NCBI GenBank assembly: GCA_004524425.1 | Contig: SDNN01000110.1 | Span: forward strand, 1 to 9,313 | Direction: 5' to 3' | DNA: 9,313 nt | DNA from: Promethearchaeota archaeon | GTDB taxonomy: Archaea; Asgardarchaeota; Lokiarchaeia; Sigynarchaeales; SOKP01 | In this document: piece by piece, positions 5,799 to 9,313 of the stretch | Position numbering within the stretch: position 1 is the first letter of the stretch | Layout of the letters: each line of letters opens with the position of its first letter | Notes under the pieces: generated by a model | Told to the model about the DNA's origin: nothing | Seen by the model: only the letters and a program-made list of their open reading frames with translations | Databases searched by the model: none | Program-made: the position numbers and the translations under genes

Positions 5799-6728
5799 AT
5801 GGAAAAGGAAATCCAAGAGATGTTACTTGAATTAGAAAATGATAAGAGCTCAGGAGCGAATGAATTAATATCAAAAGTAATAAAAATCTTGCAAAAACAA
5901 CTAGATTTAATAACTGATGAAAGAAAAGACGAGAAAAAATTAATCATTGAATTAGCAGAAAGAATTATGGATTCTCGACCAAGCATGGCACCATTGATTA
6001 ATACCGTGGGCTATATCATAGCAGACTTAGAATATTTTTCAAAATCAACTTTAAGTCGACGAATTGCAAAATTTTTAGAAATTAAAGAACAAGGAGAAAA
6101 ACAGCTTAAATCGAACTTTATTTCTTTCATGAAACAACTATTAAACAGAAAAACGCTCATCATGACAATTTCCTATAGTTCGACCATAATCAATCTTCTG
6201 AAAAAGTTAACGGATTATGATCTCGAACTATTTATTTTAGAATCAAGACCTCTCTTTGAAGGTCGAAAGACAGCTGAAATTCTTTCTTCTCATTTCAAAA
6301 CTCACCTCATCGTTGATGCGGCAATGGGAAAATTCATGGAAAAAATAGATCTTGTTCTTTTAGGCATTGACAGCGTGTTAAATGATGGCTCCGTAATTAA
6401 TAAAATTGGCTCATTTCCCTTAGCTACAGTAGCATTTGAAAATAATAAAAAATGTTATGCTCTGGGAACCTCTCTAAAATTTAATTTAAAAAGTTATTTT
6501 AATAGAGAGATTGTCATTAAGGATAAAGAACGAGAAGAAATCTATGATAGAAGCATTAATAATAAAAATCTAGAAATTCATAATTTATATTTCGATATTA
6601 CACCTCCTAAGTATATTGCTAGAATTATTTCCGATTTAGGAGTGCTTGTTCCTGCTGAATTTGTCTCGAAGGCAAAAGAAATACTCCCATTAGAATGGTT
6701 TCGCCCATTTTTAATTAATAATCATTAA
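5799..6728 (+). CDS. eIF2B-alpha/ribose-bisphosphate-isomerase family protein
   Basis: A 309-residue member of the IF-2B superfamily (eIF2B alpha/beta/delta, ribose-1,5-bisphosphate isomerase, methylthioribose-1-phosphate isomerase). The N-terminal helical domain carries SRPSMAPLIN (59-68). The C-terminal Rossmann-like domain carries LESRPLFEGRKTAE (147-160), DAAMGKFMEK (173-182) and GIDSVLNDGSVINKIG (189-204). The isomerases use a Cys/Asp pair. The Asp is kept (Asp191), but the Cys position in their THCHS-like motif reads TISYS here (Ser125), close to the THAYS of eukaryotic eIF2B-alpha. DAAMGKFMEK also resembles eIF2B-alpha more than the isomerases. It is therefore probably not a ribose-bisphosphate isomerase; a regulatory, nucleotide- or sugar-phosphate-binding or initiation-factor-associated role is more likely. 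It stands alone, divergent from the synthetase gene and unrelated to its neighbours' pathway. Confidence 0.85.
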   Translation: MEKEIQEMLLELENDKSSGANELISKVIKILQKQLDLITDERKDEKKLIIELAERIMDSRPSMAPLINTVGYIIADLEYFSKSTLSRRIAKFLEIKEQGEKQLKSNFISFMKQLLNRKTLIMTISYSSTIINLLKKLTDYDLELFILESRPLFEGRKTAEILSSHFKTHLIVDAAMGKFMEKIDLVLLGIDSVLNDGSVINKIGSFPLATVAFENNKKCYALGTSLKFNLKSYFNREIVIKDKEREEIYDRSINNKNLEIHNLYFDITPPKYIARIISDLGVLVPAEFVSKAKEILPLEWFRPFLINNH

Positions 6729-6810
6729 ATTATTAAAGGCAAAAATCTAACTCCTATTAAATATCGTTGGCTTCTTATTAAAAAGAGATCGAATTTTGAT
6801 GTGTTAAATC

Positions 6811-7320
6811 ATGTCTCAGAATGAAAAGGAATTAGAAAAGCGTTCAAAGAGGATGTTAAAATTATTCACCATGGCTGCAGAAAGCGGCATGAAATTTGGT
6901 GATTTCAAGGGACCGATACCCGCTTTCTCAAAATGGTTAAATGGAAAGATAATTTCGGCTAAAAGGGGAGAGGTGCTTATTGAATTTGAAGTAAGGGCAG
7001 AGATGGCAAACCCGACTGGACTCCTTCATGGAGGTATGCAATGCGCGATGATGGATGATACTATTGGAGTAATGACCGTCACCTTGGGTTATGAAGGTTT
7101 TTTAATTAGTATTGATTTTCACGTGGATTACTTGGGAAAGGTTAAGGTGGGAGAGAAGGTTAAAGTCAAGGGAAAAATGGTACGTGAAGGAAGAAACATA
7201 GTCCATGCCATTGCTGAAATTTACAACATGGAAAATGAATTGATTGCTACAAGCAATTCAAATCTATTGAAAACTTCTTATACACCTGAAATTGTAAAAG
7301 CCGTGGACAATGGACTATGA
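6811..7320 (+). CDS. PaaI-like hotdog-fold acyl-CoA thioesterase
   Basis: A 169-residue protein of the PaaI/4HBT hotdog superfamily, which hydrolyses acyl-CoA or aryl-CoA thioesters in the cytoplasm. The signature NPTGLLHGGMQCAMMDDTIG (67-86) contains the HGG turn (73-75) and Asp82, nine residues after the histidine, at the position of the catalytic aspartate of E. coli PaaI. The sheet continues through ISIDFHVDYLGKVKVGEKV and ends in IATSNSNLLKT. The N-terminal 45 residues form a charged helical extension (ELEKRSKRMLKLFTMAAESG) somewhat longer than in minimal PaaI. ATG at 6811 is the first in-frame start; no good Shine-Dalgarno precedes it, and TTATTAAAA at about 6775-6783 is a plausible TATA box. 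The substrate is unknown; the acyl-CoA genes nearby suggest overflow or CoA-recycling duty. Confidence 0.88.
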   Translation: MSQNEKELEKRSKRMLKLFTMAAESGMKFGDFKGPIPAFSKWLNGKIISAKRGEVLIEFEVRAEMANPTGLLHGGMQCAMMDDTIGVMTVTLGYEGFLISIDFHVDYLGKVKVGEKVKVKGKMVREGRNIVHAIAEIYNMENELIATSNSNLLKTSYTPEIVKAVDNGL

Positions 7321-7417
7321 GGAGTTAAGTCATAGTAGTTAGCCTATCCTGTTTAAAATTTTACCTTATTATTCTAATTTTGAACATTTAACAAATTATT
7401 AAATATTTCAAAAATAA

Positions 7418-7458
7418 ATTTAAAATAATTTCGTATTATCATTCCAAATTATGGGGAT
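7418..7458 (+). promoter_or_regulatory. Promoter and ribosome binding site of the MFS gene
   Basis: An AT-rich TATA-like element, ATTTAAAATA at 7418-7427, lies about 42 bases before the ATG at 7464. Transcription from about 7448 would give a short leader containing GGGGATC (7453-7459), which resembles the 3' part of the archaeal Shine-Dalgarno consensus, at a suitable distance from the start. An overlapping ATG at 7460 reads only four codons before a stop and is not a start for the transporter. Confidence 0.35.
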
Positions 7459-7463
7459 CATGA

Positions 7464-8759
7464 ATGAACGTTAAAGAAAGCGAAATTGAGTATAAATCAT
7501 TTTATACAATAATATTTTCCACTAATTACTTTTTTCAAGGAATCACAACTAGCGTCTTTACCGTAATAATTCCGATCTATTTAATCATGCTAGTTGGAGG
7601 TATTTCCGCTTCAGAAATTGCCTTTTTAGCCTCCATAATATTAATTCCTTGGGCTCTAAAAGTATTTTTTGCGATCCTTAGTGATAAATTTGGTTCTAAG
7701 AGGTTAGGACGCCGAAAACCCTATATTCTGGGTCCGATCATGATCGCCGGAATAGTTTGGTTTTTTTTAAGTATACCAAATATCGCCACCCCCAATAATG
7801 CTCTATTGGTTTTCACTCTTGCTGGGGTTCTGATTAATTTTGGTGTTGCTATATCAGATACGGCATTAGATGGATTCATTATAGATATATGTCCAAAAGA
7901 AAGACTGGGAAGAACTCAAGGTTTTTGTTGGGGAATGAATTCAGTAGGACAGATAACTGGTGGTCCATTTTTAGCATTCTTATTAGTTATTGTTAAACTT
8001 CTCACTGTTCAGTCAATTTTTATAATTGTTGGAATATCCATGATTATTACATCATTATTAATGTTAATCGTCAAGGATAAGGAATACTTGCCTAAATTTG
8101 AAATTAAAGTGAACTTAAAGAACATGTTTAACAATAAAAGAGATTGGTTAGCATTTTTCTATTCCATGCTGAGAGCATTGTTAGACGGTGTAATCGTGCT
8201 TTTAATTTCTATATTTGTATTAATAAAAATTGGAGTTATTAAATCAAATGGAGCAACATTAACAACGAGATCAGGAGATATGAGTATTTATATATACCAA
8301 GCGAATGTGTCCTTTATTATAAGCATTGGAATTATCGTTGGAGCTATATTGGGTGGTCAATTAGCTGATTTGAAGTCTCGAAGATTCAGTGTCATGTTAT
8401 CCGTATTAATTACCACTTTATCGCTCCTTCTTTTCATGAGTAATATTAGTTACATCCCCCTGATCTTATTATTTGCTAGCTTAACAGGGGCAGCTCTTGG
8501 ATGGCGTCGAGCAAGTGCATCTGCCATTATGAGTCAATTATCAAAAAAACATCCTGAAATGGATAGCACCTATTTTTCAGTAGCCATGGCTTTTGCCAAT
8601 ATTGGAGCATCAATAGGCCTAGCACTATCGGGGATCATACTTGACGCAACACAAAATTATTCACTCACGTTCCTATATTTAGCACTAATTTCACTTCTGG
8701 TTATTATTCCGTTATTATTGATGAATCCGAAAGATTATGAACACAAGTTCATGGAATAA
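7464..8759 (+). CDS. MFS transporter, 12 membrane segments
   Basis: A 431-residue integral membrane protein with about twelve hydrophobic helices (roughly 15-42, 48-72, 88-105, 111-133, 158-178, 183-204, 227-255, 280-299, 308-326, 328-348, 369-393, 400-420) and a central cytoplasmic loop at 205-226. MFS motif A appears after helix 2 as DKFGSKRLGRRK (74-85) and, degenerate, after helix 8 as GGQLADLKSRR (297-307), the internal repeat expected for this superfamily. Between helices 4 and 5, SDTALDGFIIDICPKERLG resembles the loop of the AmpG muropeptide/SLC33 acetyl-CoA transporter branch (QD-A-D motif), but this is only pattern similarity. The substrate is unknown. The gene is 143 bases after the thioesterase and 53 bases before the peptidase gene, with which it may be co-transcribed. 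Confidence 0.88.
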   Translation: MNVKESEIEYKSFYTIIFSTNYFFQGITTSVFTVIIPIYLIMLVGGISASEIAFLASIILIPWALKVFFAILSDKFGSKRLGRRKPYILGPIMIAGIVWFFLSIPNIATPNNALLVFTLAGVLINFGVAISDTALDGFIIDICPKERLGRTQGFCWGMNSVGQITGGPFLAFLLVIVKLLTVQSIFIIVGISMIITSLLMLIVKDKEYLPKFEIKVNLKNMFNNKRDWLAFFYSMLRALLDGVIVLLISIFVLIKIGVIKSNGATLTTRSGDMSIYIYQANVSFIISIGIIVGAILGGQLADLKSRRFSVMLSVLITTLSLLLFMSNISYIPLILLFASLTGAALGWRRASASAIMSQLSKKHPEMDSTYFSVAMAFANIGASIGLALSGIILDATQNYSLTFLYLALISLLVIIPLLLMNPKDYEHKFME

Positions 8760-8801
8760 ATCACAAATTATTGATCTTTAAAAATCTATAATACAAAATA
8801 T

Positions 8802-8806
8802 GAGGG
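8802..8806 (+). promoter_or_regulatory. Shine-Dalgarno site deciding the peptidase start
   Basis: GAGGG sits six bases before the ATG at 8813, the clearest ribosome binding site in the window. An ATG at 8800 overlaps it but meets a stop after three codons (ATG AGG GAT TAA), so 8813 is the start. Confidence 0.6.
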
Positions 8807-8812
8807 ATTAAT

Positions 8813-9313
8813 ATGGCTTATGATGTAAATAATGCTTACCGCATTACGGAAAGATTAGCATTTCCTAGATTGATTGGCTCTGAAGGGGAGATTAGGGCTA
8901 GACAAATTGTTGCAGAGGAATTTAAAAAGGCTGGCTATGAAGATGTGATATTGGAAAAATTTAAAACTTCATTTTATAATTGGATCTTTATACGATTTGT
9001 TTTTGTGCTTCTAGGAATATTTATCATGGTTATTGGCTTCTCTTTTTTCTTTAACCATTGGATTACTTTAGCGTTAATTGCGATTTTTACTCTATTTTTT
9101 ATTAAATCGTTGGCAGTTGGTAATGCTACTGAAATTAAATTATTTAAAAATGATCAAAAGAATTTTGAGACAGAAAACATATATACTAAATTAAAAAGTC
9201 AAGAGGGCAAAGCAACAGTCGTTTTCATGGGCCACTGGGACAGCAAATCGCAAACCTTCCCTTCCTCCTTGAGAATTATCTTGATAATTCTTGCTGTGTT
9301 TGGCGCCTTAATA
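8813..9313 (+). CDS. Membrane-embedded M28-type zinc peptidase, N-terminal part (3'-truncated)
   Basis: The frame is open from ATG at 8813 to the right edge, giving 167 residues without a stop. The first 50 residues (RITERLAFPRLIGSEGEIRA, then a helix ending in KKAGYEDVILEKF) match the N-terminus of M28 aminopeptidases, where a GS-x-GE turn precedes the first helix. Two hydrophobic helices follow at about 58-80 and 82-101. The fold resumes with ENIYTKLK (121-128) and TVVFMGHWDS (135-144); His141 is the expected first zinc ligand and Asp143 its conserved partner (HxD motif). A further hydrophobic segment starts at about residue 152 and continues past the edge. Membrane helices thus appear inserted within the peptidase domain. 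The remaining zinc ligands and catalytic Glu lie outside the window, so activity is inferred. No signal peptide precedes the domain. The good Shine-Dalgarno and short gap suggest co-expression with the transporter. Confidence 0.78.
   Translation, partial: MAYDVNNAYRITERLAFPRLIGSEGEIRARQIVAEEFKKAGYEDVILEKFKTSFYNWIFIRFVFVLLGIFIMVIGFSFFFNHWITLALIAIFTLFFIKSLAVGNATEIKLFKNDQKNFETENIYTKLKSQEGKATVVFMGHWDSKSQTFPSSLRIILIILAVFGALI

Noticed and set aside
5559..5986. Minus-strand open frames at 5559-5783 and 5783-5986
   Set aside because: The first overlaps the synthetase N-terminus in another frame, the second is antisense to the eIF2B-like gene; neither shows motifs or a ribosome binding site.

Overview
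The window looks like chromosomal DNA of an anaerobic archaeon, most likely an Asgard archaeon of the Lokiarchaeia type, though the lineage is inferred from gene content only. Reasons: the base composition is AT-rich throughout; AT-rich boxes resembling archaeal TATA elements sit about 25 to 40 bases before several starts; some genes appear leaderless or start at TTG; there is an HdrA-MvhD fusion, an archaeal-type free-standing methylmalonyl-CoA mutase large subunit, a thiolase/DUF35 pair, an ADP-forming acyl-CoA synthetase alpha-type protein and an eIF2B-alpha-like protein. I see no insertion sequences, tRNA or rRNA genes, CRISPR arrays or phage genes.

Layout. Positions 1-527 hold the 3' end of a gene encoding an HdrA-type 4Fe-4S domain fused to MvhD, an electron-transfer module of flavin-based electron bifurcation. 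A 431-base AT-rich spacer (528-958) follows, with several small inverted repeats and a TATA-like promoter at its right end. Positions 959-4252 form a tight three-gene operon: a thiolase-fold enzyme, its DUF35 zinc-ribbon/OB-fold partner, and the large subunit of B12-dependent methylmalonyl-CoA mutase. Convergent to it (4289-5716, minus strand) is an NDP-forming acyl-CoA synthetase alpha-type protein. It shares a short divergent promoter region with a plus-strand eIF2B/ribose-bisphosphate-isomerase family protein (5799-6728). Next come a PaaI-like hotdog thioesterase (6811-7320), an MFS transporter (7464-8759) and the start of a membrane-anchored M28 zinc peptidase that runs off the right edge (8813-9313).

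How the genes may work together. The centre of the window is acyl-CoA chemistry: a thiolase-fold carbon-carbon bond enzyme, methylmalonyl/succinyl-CoA rearrangement, an energy-conserving acyl-CoA synthetase part and an acyl-CoA thioesterase, beside a bifurcating electron-transfer module. This suits fermentative or syntrophic use of odd-chain or branched acids or amino acids, but no complete pathway is present. The mutase B12-binding subunit, the epimerase, the propionyl-CoA carboxylase and the ATP-grasp beta subunit of the synthetase are all absent from the window.

The most notable observation is that the thiolase-fold protein has proline (residue 88) exactly where thiolases carry the nucleophilic cysteine, while its other active-site motifs remain. 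With its DUF35 neighbour this recalls the cysteine-less Ltp2 aldolase/DUF35 complex of steroid side-chain degradation, which releases propionyl-CoA. That product would feed methylmalonyl-CoA metabolism, so the downstream mutase gene makes a cysteine-less acyl-CoA lyase or ligase a testable idea.
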